DNA of 64,000 nucleotides from positions 496,001-560,000 of the forward strand of contig NZ_KE386496.1 of the NCBI RefSeq assembly GCF_000427445.1. Reading direction: 5' to 3'. A model generated the notes under the pieces. That model searched no databases, was not told where the DNA came from, and was given only the letters and a program-made list of their open reading frames with translations. Positions 1 through 8,000 of this stretch are shown piece by piece. Position 1 is the first letter of the stretch. The number at the start of each line of letters is the position of its first letter. The translations under genes were made by a program, and so were the position numbers. The DNA comes from Methylocapsa acidiphila B2. Lineage in GTDB: Bacteria; Pseudomonadota; Alphaproteobacteria; Rhizobiales; Beijerinckiaceae.

Positions 1-794
1 ACGATGTTGAAAATGTCGAGATCATATTCGCGGCCGAAGGCCGTTTCGTCCCAGCCCATGGAGCGCTTCAGCGCATCCATCGCATAGCCGGCGAGAGGCT
101 CCTTGCCGTGCTCGACATGAATGCCGAGGGCGACCTTGCGCCCGGACCTCGTGATAAATTCATCGTGAACGGAGCCGAGATCGCCGCCGACCAAGGCGAA
201 TAAATAGGACGGCTTCGGGAACGGATCGCGCCACAGCGCGTAATGGCGCGTCGTTCCTTCGATCGCGCCTTCGGCGATCTTGTTGCCGTTGGAGAGAAGC
301 AGCGGCGCTTCGGCGCGTTCCGCCTCCAATCTCACCGTATAGACGCTCAACACATCGGGGCGGTCGAGGAAATAAGTAATACGTCGAAATCCCTCCGCCT
401 CGCACTGGGTGCAATAGGCGGCGCCGGAGCGATAAAGGCCCATGAGGCGCGTATTGGCCGAGGGATCGATCTTCGTCTCGACCTCGAGCTCGAAGGGCCG
501 ACGCGGCGGCGCGGTTATCGTCAATTGATCGGGCGTGACGAGTCCGATCGCGGGATCGAGGTTCTGCACATCGAGTTCCACTCCATCGAGCGCCGCTCTT
601 ATGGCTACGAGCCCGTCGCCGTCGAGCACCAGAGCGGCGCTCGCACGGCCGTTTGGATTCGGACGAAGGCTCAGGCGCGAAACGACGCGGGTCGCCGTGG
701 GGTGAAGCTTGACATCGAGTTCGACCTTGTCGATCAGATAATCTGGAGTCCGGTAGTCTTTCAGGCGAATGGGCTCGGCGCTATCGGTACGCAT
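1..794 (-). CDS. pepN: Aminopeptidase N, N-terminal part (cut by window edge)
   Basis: Partial gene that runs off the left edge; only the first 264 residues are present. It reads as an M1-family zinc aminopeptidase, a cytoplasmic enzyme that removes N-terminal residues from peptides. The diagnostic stretch is CTQCEAEGFRRITYFLDRPD at about residues 128-147, which is characteristic of the PepN N-terminal domain. The HEXXH zinc site would lie beyond the window and cannot be checked. The start ATG at 794 is preceded on the minus strand by a GAGG ribosome binding site about 6 bases upstream. It is divergent from the exported SRPBCC gene at 1057. Confidence 0.93.
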   Translation of the reverse strand, partial: MRTDSAEPIRLKDYRTPDYLIDKVELDVKLHPTATRVVSRLSLRPNPNGRASAALVLDGDGLVAIRAALDGVELDVQNLDPAIGLVTPDQLTITAPPRRPFELEVETKIDPSANTRLMGLYRSGAAYCTQCEAEGFRRITYFLDRPDVLSVYTVRLEAERAEAPLLLSNGNKIAEGAIEGTTRHYALWRDPFPKPSYLFALVGGDLGSVHDEFITRSGRKVALGIHVEHGKEPLAGYAMDALKRSMGWDETAFGREYDLDIFNI

Positions 795-1056
795 AAAAAC
801 CTCAATTCAGACGCGGCGCTGGCGTTTGCTCGCCTCGCAATTTGCTGCCGTGGATCATAGGCCGTCGGCGGACAGGGCGTAAAGTCCGGGCGCGCCGGCC
901 GTCGGCCGTCCCCGGCTTTGAGCCTCGGGCTTTGGGCTCGAATTTTCACGCGGATTTCGCGATAAGGCGGGAATTCGCGCAAGGAGCCTCTGTTCGCCGA
1001 TCCTCGGCGACGACGGCTCGCGCTAACTGGGAAGCACAGGCATGGTTGGAAGCAGG

Positions 1057-1593
1057 ATGAAGTCTATTTGGATCGCCGTGGCTCTCGTCGCCTCGGCTTT
1101 GTCGAGCGGCGCTTGGGCCCATGGCCCTTCGCGGCAGAAGACGACCGAGAAGATCGAGATCAACGCACCGCCGGAGAAGGTTTGGGCGGCGATCGCCGAC
1201 TTCCATGACCTGAGCTGGCTTCCGGGCGTCGCCAAGACGCTCGGCTCTGGCGGCAATGAGCCGGATGTGGCCAAGCGACAGATCGTGCTCGATAATGGCG
1301 CCACGATCGACGAGAGCCTCTTCAAATATGACGCCGCCGAGAAGACCTATTCCTATCGCATAGACAATGTCGACGTGAAGGTGCTGCCGGTCAATAATTA
1401 CTCGTCGACAATCGCCGTTCTGCCGGCCGAGGGCGGCAAAAGCATTGTCGAATGGCGCGGCGCCTTCTATCGCGGCTATCCCAATAATGATCCGCCGCCG
1501 GAGTTGAACGACGACGCCGCGTTGGCGGCGGTCACCAAGATTTACAAGTCGGGGCTCGAGAGCCTGAAGAAAAAGGTCGAGGCCGCTAAGTGA
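1057..1593 (+). CDS. Exported SRPBCC (START/Bet v1-like) family protein
   Basis: A small protein of 178 residues from the ATG at 1057, with a clear signal peptide (hydrophobic segment followed by SGAWA) and so probably periplasmic. The body reads as an SRPBCC/polyketide-cyclase-like fold: an EKIEINAPPEKVWAAIADF opening and a WRGAFYRGYPNN segment late in the chain. Family members bind hydrophobic ligands; the ligand here is unknown. An alternative ATG at 1042 adds five residues and has a GGGAAG site upstream. Its stop overlaps the GTG start of the following beta-propeller gene, so the two are probably translationally coupled. Such pairs occur near PQQ-dependent alcohol dehydrogenase genes in methylotrophs, but no dehydrogenase is visible here. 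Confidence 0.8.
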   Translation: MKSIWIAVALVASALSSGAWAHGPSRQKTTEKIEINAPPEKVWAAIADFHDLSWLPGVAKTLGSGGNEPDVAKRQIVLDNGATIDESLFKYDAAEKTYSYRIDNVDVKVLPVNNYSSTIAVLPAEGGKSIVEWRGAFYRGYPNNDPPPELNDDAALAAVTKIYKSGLESLKKKVEAAK

Positions 1594-2585
1594 CGCTTCG
1601 GCCGAGGCGCTGGTCAGGTCGGGGCGGCTTGCGGCGCCCCGGCTTTGTGCGCATGGCCTTTGGCGCTGCTTGTCTTTTCGGGATCGGCGCCGCGCGCGCG
1701 GACGAGGCCTTCATCACCGAGCAGACCAGCGACGCGGTGAGCGTGCTCGATCTCGCCGCCAAGACCGTCGTCGCGCGGATCAAGATCGATGGGAAGCCCG
1801 CCGGAATCGCCATGTCGCGCGACGGCAAGAGCGCCTTCGTCACCAGTCCCGAGGGTAAATATGTCTCGGTGATTGACACGGCCGCGCGGAAGGTTCTGCG
1901 CCGCATCTCTCTGCCTGACGCGCCGCTCGGGATCGCCGCCGATCCGGCGGGGCGCTTCATCTGCGTCGCCGGATTCTATCAGCCGCGCCTCTATAAGATC
2001 GATCCGGCGAGCGGAGCCATTCTCGCGACGGTCGCCGTCGGGGCCTCGCCTTCGGGAGTCGCTTTCACGCCGGACGGCAAGCTCATCGCGACGGCCGATC
2101 GCGACGACGACCAGATCTCCATTATCGACGCGGCGAGCTTCATCCGCGTCGGCGCGGTCAAGGTCGGCGCACATCCGTTCGGCGTGACGATCGACGCGGC
2201 GGGCGCGCGCGCCTATACGGCGAATGTCGAAGGCAATGACGTTTCCGTCGTCGATCTCGCGTCGCAGAAGCTCATAGGGACGATCGCGGTCGGCAAGCGT
2301 CCCTATGCAGTCGCCCTCGCCAAGGGCCGCGGATTCACGAGCGACCAATATGGGGGGACCGTCTCGATCTTCGACGTCGACAGCCTGCGGCCGATGCAGC
2401 GAATCTCCGTCGGAGATTATCCCGAGGGAATCGAAACCAGCGCCGATGGCGCGAGCGTCTATGTCGCGAACTGGTTTTCGAACGAGATCTGGGCGATCGA
2501 CGCCGAAACTCTGAAGGTCACGGCGAAAATGGCCGTCGGCGACGGTCCGCGCGCATTTGGCACGTTCCTGCGCGAGACGCATTGA
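1590..2585 (+). CDS. Exported YVTN/PQQ-type beta-propeller repeat protein
   Basis: 331 residues from a GTG that overlaps the preceding stop (GTGA). An arginine-rich N-region is followed by a hydrophobic core ending in GAARA, which looks like a signal peptide; a start at ATG 1653 would give a shorter leader. The rest is a run of about seven 40-residue repeats with recurring VSVVDL-, GxxPxGVAxxxDG- and VAN-type segments, typical of YVTN/lactonase-like propellers. The family includes proteins associated with PQQ-dependent catabolism. No catalytic residues are evident, so a binding or scaffold role in the periplasm with the adjacent SRPBCC protein is inferred. Confidence 0.85.
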   Translation: MTLRPRRWSGRGGLRRPGFVRMAFGAACLFGIGAARADEAFITEQTSDAVSVLDLAAKTVVARIKIDGKPAGIAMSRDGKSAFVTSPEGKYVSVIDTAARKVLRRISLPDAPLGIAADPAGRFICVAGFYQPRLYKIDPASGAILATVAVGASPSGVAFTPDGKLIATADRDDDQISIIDAASFIRVGAVKVGAHPFGVTIDAAGARAYTANVEGNDVSVVDLASQKLIGTIAVGKRPYAVALAKGRGFTSDQYGGTVSIFDVDSLRPMQRISVGDYPEGIETSADGASVYVANWFSNEIWAIDAETLKVTAKMAVGDGPRAFGTFLRETH

Positions 2586-2618
2586 GCTGCGGCGCGCCAT
2601 GTTGGCGCCAGTGGTGGC

Positions 2619-3077
2619 TCATCTCTCATAGACGCCGATAAAACCCGCCTCGGCGAGCGCATTGTTGCGCGCCTCGCGCTCGACGTCGCGGCAAGATGGG
2701 CTGTCGCCCAAGGGCAAATGCTCAAGCGAAACGGCGAACAGCTTGAAGCGATAGCGATGCGGGCCATGCCCGTGCGGCGGGCGAGGACCGCCATAACCTA
2801 TTCGATTGAAATCGTTCAAGGCCCGCTTGAATTCGTCCTTGGTCGCATCTCTGTCTTCACCCTCGGCAAGGGCGAGCCGTTTGGCCGGAATGTCGAAAAG
2901 CGCCCAATGGTGAACTGTGCCTGACGGCGCGTCCGGGTCGTCGCAGAGAAGCGCGAAGCTTCGCGTTCCCGCCGGAGGGTCGTTCCAGGCGAGCGGCGGA
3001 GAAAAATTCTCTCCGTCGCAGGTGAAGCGGCGGGGGATCCGTCCGCCATCCGTGAAAGCGCTTGAACTCAGCCGCAT
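2619..3077 (-). CDS. YbhB/YbcL-type phosphatidylethanolamine-binding-like protein (PEBP)
   Basis: 152 residues from the ATG at 3077, chosen because GGAGG precedes it; an in-frame ATG at 3092 has no such site. Both PEBP signatures are present: DDPDAPSGTVHHWALFDIP in the first half and a GYGGPRPPHGHGPHRYRF segment in the second, which together form the anion-binding pocket. Bacterial members are usually annotated Raf-kinase-inhibitor-like; their physiological role is mostly unknown. There is no signal peptide, so it is probably cytoplasmic. It converges with the propeller gene, 33 bases away, and is transcribed alone. Confidence 0.9.
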   Translation of the reverse strand: MRLSSSAFTDGGRIPRRFTCDGENFSPPLAWNDPPAGTRSFALLCDDPDAPSGTVHHWALFDIPAKRLALAEGEDRDATKDEFKRALNDFNRIGYGGPRPPHGHGPHRYRFKLFAVSLEHLPLGDSPSCRDVEREARNNALAEAGFIGVYER

Positions 3078-3283
3078 GTCGCCTCCGCGCATCGCATCGG
3101 CCCGGAATTATGCGCGATCGCATGAGGCGTGGTTTGATGCTCCTCAATAGCGCGGTCGGCGCCGGAGCCAGCGGACCGCCTTCTGGGGCGTCATACAGGC
3201 GTCATTTTTCCGTGATGCTCACTCAATAACTCGCCTCTTTCTCCGTCGCGGCTCAATGGCGCCGCGCGCCCCGGAAAGCCGCC

Positions 3284-3847
3284 ATGCTCGATCAGCCCTC
3301 CGAGATCAGCGTTCGTCCCTCGACCGAGGAGGACGTGCCGGCGATGCTCTCCATCTACGCCTATCATGTGCAGCATGGGGTCGGCGATTATGTCACGGAG
3401 CCGCTGCATCCGGAGGACATCAAGCGGCGGCGCAAATCCATGCTCAAGCATCGCCTGCCGCATCTCGTCGCGGAACGCGGGGGCGCCATTATCGGCTATG
3501 CCTATGCGGTGCCGTTTCGCAAGCGCCCGGCCTATCGCTACGCCGTGAAACACTCGATCTATGTTCACAAGGATCATCTGCGGATGGGCGTCGGCCGCCA
3601 GCTTCTCCCGGCTCTGATCGAGGCTTGCGCCGGGGCCGGCTATCGCCAGATCATATCTTACGTCGACGCCGAGAACACGGCCTCGCTTCTTCTGCACGAT
3701 TCCTTCGGCTTCGAGCGGATCGGCGTCCTCAAGTCGATCGGGTTCAAGTTCGGCAAATGGACCGACACGGTGTTGATGCAACGCGCGCTGGGCGAGGGCG
3801 ACGCATCGCTGCCGTTGGCGTTGGCGCTCCCCGCCGATCCGCGCTGA
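3284..3847 (+). CDS. GNAT-family N-acetyltransferase, phosphinothricin-acetyltransferase type
   Basis: 187 residues. The N-terminal VRPSTEEDVPAMLSIYAYHV opening, the ERGGAIIGYAYAVPFRKRPAYRYAV middle and the acetyl-CoA loop HLRMGVGRQLL fit the PAT/MnaT subgroup of GNAT enzymes, which acetylate methionine derivatives, phosphinothricin or related amines. The C-terminal FERIGVLKSIGFKFGKW stretch is also typical of the subgroup. The true substrate cannot be told from sequence. It converges with the decarboxylase gene, with only 13 bases between stops. Confidence 0.87.
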   Translation: MLDQPSEISVRPSTEEDVPAMLSIYAYHVQHGVGDYVTEPLHPEDIKRRRKSMLKHRLPHLVAERGGAIIGYAYAVPFRKRPAYRYAVKHSIYVHKDHLRMGVGRQLLPALIEACAGAGYRQIISYVDAENTASLLLHDSFGFERIGVLKSIGFKFGKWTDTVLMQRALGEGDASLPLALALPADPR

Positions 3848-3860
3848 TCGCCTTTCGGAC

Positions 3861-6218
3861 CTATTCGCGAACCGCGTAAGTGTAGAAACGGATGGCCCCT
3901 TCCGGCTCGATCTCGCGATAGACGCCTTGAATTTCGGCCTCGAAGCCGGGGAAGAGATTGGCGCTGCGCTCGAACATCTTCAGATAGTCCAGCATGGGTT
4001 TCGCGCGGTCGCCGACCCTTTCGCCGGGGACAATGGTCGGGATGCCCGGCGGATAGACGAGGAAAAGCGTCGCTGCGATCCGGCCGAAAACTTTCTCGAT
4101 CGGGATATAATCGACCGTGTTGCGCACCATCGCGCGCACCGCCTCATGCGGGGGCATGGCCGGTTCCGGCAAATGGTCCGGCGCGAATTGTGCCGCCTGC
4201 AAGCCGCTGACGCCGCATTCGCGATAAAAAGCGTGCATTTCGCTGCAAAGGTCGCGTAGCCGCAGACCGGCGTAGCGCTTGGGTCTTTGCCGGACGAATT
4301 CGGGAATGGAGTCCTCCAGCCGCGCGTTTTCGTCATGGAGCCGCTTGAAGGCGACGAGCGCGCTCAAGAGCGTCCAGGCCTTGCTCGACTCGACCCCGGG
4401 CGTGAGCAGGAAGAGCAGCGAGTTCAGATCGTTTTTCTCAGGCACGATCCGGTTCTCGCGCAAATATTGCGCGACGACGGGCGCCGGAATCCCATGCGCC
4501 TCGTAGGCGCCGCTGCTCCTGTCGAAACCGGGCGTCAGAATCGTGAGCTTCATCGGGTCGACCATCGCGAAGCCCGGCGCGACATGCTGGTAGCCGTGCC
4601 ATGACGCGCCTGGCGCGAATTCCCAATAGCGCGCGTCCGAGGCGAGCTCGTCGGTTGGAACATTCTCCCAGGCGATCTGCCGCGGCGGCTCGCCCGGATG
4701 CAAGGCGAGCGCGGGAACATGATCTGGCGCGAAGGCGTCGAAGAACCAGCGCCGCGCCGGATCGGCTTCGCGCTCCTCGAATTCCCGCCGCGCTGCGCGA
4801 AGCTTCTTGCGCAGCTCGATCCCGAGCCGGAGCGTGTCGTCCCAAAGGACCTCGCCGGAGCGGCCCTTCATCATTTGCGCTCCGACGTCGAGCGAGGCGA
4901 ACAGCGGATAATAGGGCGAGGTCGAGGCGTGCAGGAGAAAGAACTCGTTGAAGCGGCGATGGCCGACCCGCCGGTCCTGACCGCGAATATGCCCATCCTT
5001 CACATGGATCTGCGAGGCCTGCGAGAAGCCCGCGAGCTGCTTATGCGTCGATTGCGTCGCGATGATCCCCGGATGGTTCGGGCCCAATTCGCCGAGGCCC
5101 ATGGCGAAGCGGTTGGAAAAGATCGGATGGAATTTCAGGAATCCGGCCCAGGCCTCGTCGAACAGGATGTAATCGCAAAGAGGACCGATCCGCTCGAGGA
5201 TCATCCGCGCATTGTAGATCGTCCCGTCATAAGTGCATTGCTCGACGACGGCGACGCGGAACGGCCGCTCGCGTCGCCACGCCTCCGGGTCCTTGACGAG
5301 CGGATGGGTCTTGATCTTTTCGCGGATGCGCGCCTCATCAAGCGCCTCGGGATAGATCGGTCCAATCAATCCGTAGCAATTGCGGTCGGTCTCGAGGAAA
5401 ATCGGGATCGCCCTGCCGAGGAAGAGCGCGCCATGATGCGCCGCCTTGTGATTATTGCGGTCGAACAGAACGAGATCGCCTTCGGCGAGCAAAGCCGAGA
5501 GCACGATCTTATTCGACGATGAGGTGCCGTTGAGGACGAAATAGGTCTTCTCGGCGCCGAAGATCGCGGCGGCTTCCTTTTGAGCCCGCAGCGCCGGGCC
5601 TTCATGGGTCAGAAGGTCGCCGAGCTCGAGCACGGAATTGTCGAGATCGTCGCGAAACACGGCCTCGCCCAGATGCTCGACGAAAATGCGGCCGATGGGG
5701 CTTCGTCCATAAAACACGCCGCCATTATGGCCGGGGCAGGTCCAGAGCTGATTGCCTTCCTCCGCGTAATCGACGAGCGCGCCGAAGAAGGGCGTCTTCA
5801 GCGTCTCGGCATATTGCTTGAGCCGGCTCACCAGATTTTTGGCGATGAACTCTGGCGTCTCCTCGGCGAGGAACACATAGCCGTCGATATAGTCGAGAAC
5901 CTCGACCGGAATGTCTTCGAATTGCTTGCGCCGCACCAGCATGACGATGGGCATTTCGAGCCCGCGCCGCCGCATCAGATTGATGAGCGCGGCGGTCTTT
6001 CCCTCGACGCCTTTCTTGCCCCAATCGACCACCATGCAGCCAATGGCGGCGTCGGTCTGGACGGCAAGCGCTGCATCCTCGATTCGCGGCGCGCGCACCA
6101 CCTCGAGCCCGAGCTTCTCGATCGCCGAGATGATCTGCTGGAGGCGCAGCCCTTCGAGATCGAGCTCAGCGAAGGCGGGCGCGCAAATGAGGAAGGTGAA
6201 ACGCCTGTAGAAATCCAT
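3861..6218 (-). CDS. Orn/Lys/Arg decarboxylase, large PLP fold-type I
   Basis: 785 residues from ATG 6218 (GGAG seven bases upstream); the frame stays open for 16 more codons. An N-terminal receiver-like wing domain (about 1-130) precedes the aminotransferase-fold catalytic domain. STHKQLAGFSQASQIH contains the presumed Schiff-base lysine (about K393), and FDEAWAGF supplies the pyridine-nitrogen aspartate (about D354). This is the bacterial biodegradative-type architecture of AdiA, CadA, LdcC and SpeF. The reaction yields a polyamine and CO2. Which amino acid is used cannot be assigned. No antiporter lies beside it, so a housekeeping polyamine role is as likely as acid resistance. Confidence 0.92.
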   Translation of the reverse strand: MDFYRRFTFLICAPAFAELDLEGLRLQQIISAIEKLGLEVVRAPRIEDAALAVQTDAAIGCMVVDWGKKGVEGKTAALINLMRRRGLEMPIVMLVRRKQFEDIPVEVLDYIDGYVFLAEETPEFIAKNLVSRLKQYAETLKTPFFGALVDYAEEGNQLWTCPGHNGGVFYGRSPIGRIFVEHLGEAVFRDDLDNSVLELGDLLTHEGPALRAQKEAAAIFGAEKTYFVLNGTSSSNKIVLSALLAEGDLVLFDRNNHKAAHHGALFLGRAIPIFLETDRNCYGLIGPIYPEALDEARIREKIKTHPLVKDPEAWRRERPFRVAVVEQCTYDGTIYNARMILERIGPLCDYILFDEAWAGFLKFHPIFSNRFAMGLGELGPNHPGIIATQSTHKQLAGFSQASQIHVKDGHIRGQDRRVGHRRFNEFFLLHASTSPYYPLFASLDVGAQMMKGRSGEVLWDDTLRLGIELRKKLRAARREFEEREADPARRWFFDAFAPDHVPALALHPGEPPRQIAWENVPTDELASDARYWEFAPGASWHGYQHVAPGFAMVDPMKLTILTPGFDRSSGAYEAHGIPAPVVAQYLRENRIVPEKNDLNSLLFLLTPGVESSKAWTLLSALVAFKRLHDENARLEDSIPEFVRQRPKRYAGLRLRDLCSEMHAFYRECGVSGLQAAQFAPDHLPEPAMPPHEAVRAMVRNTVDYIPIEKVFGRIAATLFLVYPPGIPTIVPGERVGDRAKPMLDYLKMFERSANLFPGFEAEIQGVYREIEPEGAIRFYTYAVRE

Positions 6219-6690
6219 GGTCCGGCTCCACGCGTGGAGGCTTCGCGGAGCGCCGCGCGGCCGCAAAACCTCATGCGCGCAGAAGCGCTCGCGGTCATGA
6301 CATTTAGATGACGGATTGGATTGGGACGCGGCGCGGCGGCGAAATTTTTTTGCGCAGGGAAGGAGCGCTTGATGGTCGGGTCGCCTCGTCGAGCGTGGCG
6401 GCGCGCGACATTAAAGGCTGGAGCTTGTTGGAACAGAAAAATCGGAGCAGTTTTCCGATGAACTGGGACTGTCATGTCCGCTGGAGTTTCTACTTATGAA
6501 GCGAAACATTTATTGACCTTGGCTGACTTGAAAAGCTCCGAAGGGAGGCGAAGGAGGAATTTGCCTCTGATTTATGCGAGCTGTAAGCGCTTGATTTAAT
6601 TGCCGCGAGCTAGCGGTGCATAATTCTTGATCTCCGCACAGGCCATGAGATCGGGCTATGCTACAAGAGTCTGCTTGTTACATTGCTCTT
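6219..6690. other. Gene-poor, AT-richer intergenic stretch
   Basis: No credible gene was found here. The base composition drops noticeably from about 6460 onward compared with flanking genes and stays lower to about 7800. This marks the left side of a pocket that holds the orphan gene and the HepT/MntA pair. Confidence 0.5.
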
Positions 6691-6996
6691 ATGGCAGACA
6701 TAATCAGGCGAATTAAATTCGAGCTATGGCGACAGACCGACGAACTCGTTTACACGTTCGTACTCACTGAGCGGCTCGACAATCTTCCGGCGTACAAAAG
6801 GCTCGACCAAGATGTTTGGATCGTGCGGAGACCGGATTGGGGATGGGTGGCTTGGGACGAAGTCACCCAGTCGTGCACGGGGCTGCCATGGAATGTGCTA
6901 CCTGAAAATAATAAGGGAACCTCCCCACCTGATGGCGGTTGGGTGAGCTGGAAGGGTTCAAAATCCTATGTCTACAGCCTCGTCTATATCACGTAG
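6691..6996 (+). CDS. Hypothetical protein, unrecognised
   Basis: 101 residues from the ATG at 6691, or 112 from 6658; neither start has a convincing ribosome binding site. The product is rich in tryptophan (DVWIVRRPDWGWVAWDEV, GGWVSWKGSKSYVYSLVYI), with no signal peptide or membrane segment. I do not recognise a family. The lower GC content and the toxin-antitoxin pair just downstream suggest acquired DNA. It could also be a chance frame, but the length and composition favour a real small gene. Confidence 0.45.
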   Translation: MADIIRRIKFELWRQTDELVYTFVLTERLDNLPAYKRLDQDVWIVRRPDWGWVAWDEVTQSCTGLPWNVLPENNKGTSPPDGGWVSWKGSKSYVYSLVYIT

Positions 6997-7113
6997 CAGA
7001 TGTAAAACTCTTGAATTTTGCACGATAAGGGAACATGCTCCTAGTTGGCGCATTGCCTCACGGTTTCGAAGGCCGCATGCGTCTCGGTCGTCGCCCGCGT
7101 GGATGGGGGGCTT

Positions 7114-7503
7114 TCATCGGGAGCGGTCTGATTCCGGGGAAGCCCGCGTGTGCTTGTTCAGTATGTATTCGATCTGCTTTTTGAGCGCAGGCAAATCTTG
7201 CGTGACTGTCCTCCAGACAACATTGGCATCCACTTCAAAGTAATTGTGGATCATCTTGTTGCGCATGCCTCGCATTTCGATCCAGGGCAGTTCAGGGTGC
7301 GCGGTCACAAATTCCGGTGCGTGTTGTTGAATTTGTCGGGCGGCTTCGCCAATAATCTCGATATTGCGTATGACCGCATCTAGATCGCGTTGGCTTTGCC
7401 GAAAGGCGCTCACGTCTCCTAAGTGCTCAATATATGCCGCTGCTCGCTGAATCGCCTGCGCGATATGTTCCAGATAATCTTCAACGCGCTCCGGGTGCTT
7501 CAT
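7114..7503 (-). CDS. hepT: HepT-like ribonuclease toxin (DUF86)
   Basis: 129 residues, all-helical. The HEPN signature RNKMIHNY (about residues 81-88) gives the R-x4-H active-site pair, with the following tyrosine that is the AMPylation target in studied HepT proteins. HepT acts as an RNA-cleaving toxin that is neutralised when its partner MntA adds AMP to that tyrosine. The start overlaps the stop of the mntA gene by ATGA, so the two are co-translated with antitoxin first. It lies in an AT-richer pocket, in line with horizontal transfer. Confidence 0.88.
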   Translation of the reverse strand: MKHPERVEDYLEHIAQAIQRAAAYIEHLGDVSAFRQSQRDLDAVIRNIEIIGEAARQIQQHAPEFVTAHPELPWIEMRGMRNKMIHNYFEVDANVVWRTVTQDLPALKKQIEYILNKHTRASPESDRSR

Positions 7504-7790
7504 AACGGCTCTGCTCGTTCTAGCACCTGGTCCCTAAATTTTTGGGGCAAAAACCCCGGCGTCAAAATCGATACTCGAACGCCCAGCAACTCTTGTGCGA
7601 CGTGTTCCAAACGAGCCAGCCTGAACAAGGTTGTCGTTTCCGTCGCATCCGCTAACAGATCAAGGTCACTCTCCTCGGTATCAGTGCCACTCAAGACAGA
7701 ACCGTAGACGCGCGGGCGCACTAGCCCATGGTTGAGGAAAAGCTCTCGCAATTCAGTGCGGTGAGCCGCAAGTGCTTCGGATGGTTTCAT
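7500..7790 (-). CDS. mntA: MntA-like nucleotidyltransferase antitoxin
   Basis: 96 residues from the ATG at 7790 (the frame extends 15 codons further up without support). It is a minimal nucleotidyltransferase with the motif G30-S31-x10-D42-x-D44 intact, so it should be an active enzyme. In the MntA/HepT systems it transfers AMP from ATP onto the HepT tyrosine and silences the toxin. It is the first gene of the two-gene operon, overlapping hepT by four bases. These modules stabilise mobile DNA and can act in phage defence; which applies here is unknown. Confidence 0.87.
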   Translation of the reverse strand: MKPSEALAAHRTELRELFLNHGLVRPRVYGSVLSGTDTEESDLDLLADATETTTLFRLARLEHVAQELLGVRVSILTPGFLPQKFRDQVLERAEPL

Positions 7791-8000
7791 GCGGAAATAT
7801 GTAGCACATTCTGGCCGTAGGGGCAAAAGCCGCACTTTAACCTATATGCCGCGGGGCTTTTCCACATGGTGCGATATTCTTGATTTTCGCGCATTGCTGA
7901 AAGGGTGCTCTGGGTCGCCCGCCGGTCGATGGCGCATCCAACGGAAGACCGCTCCTGGGTTAGACAGAAATCGAATCTGAGCCTCGCCCAAACACCCCCT

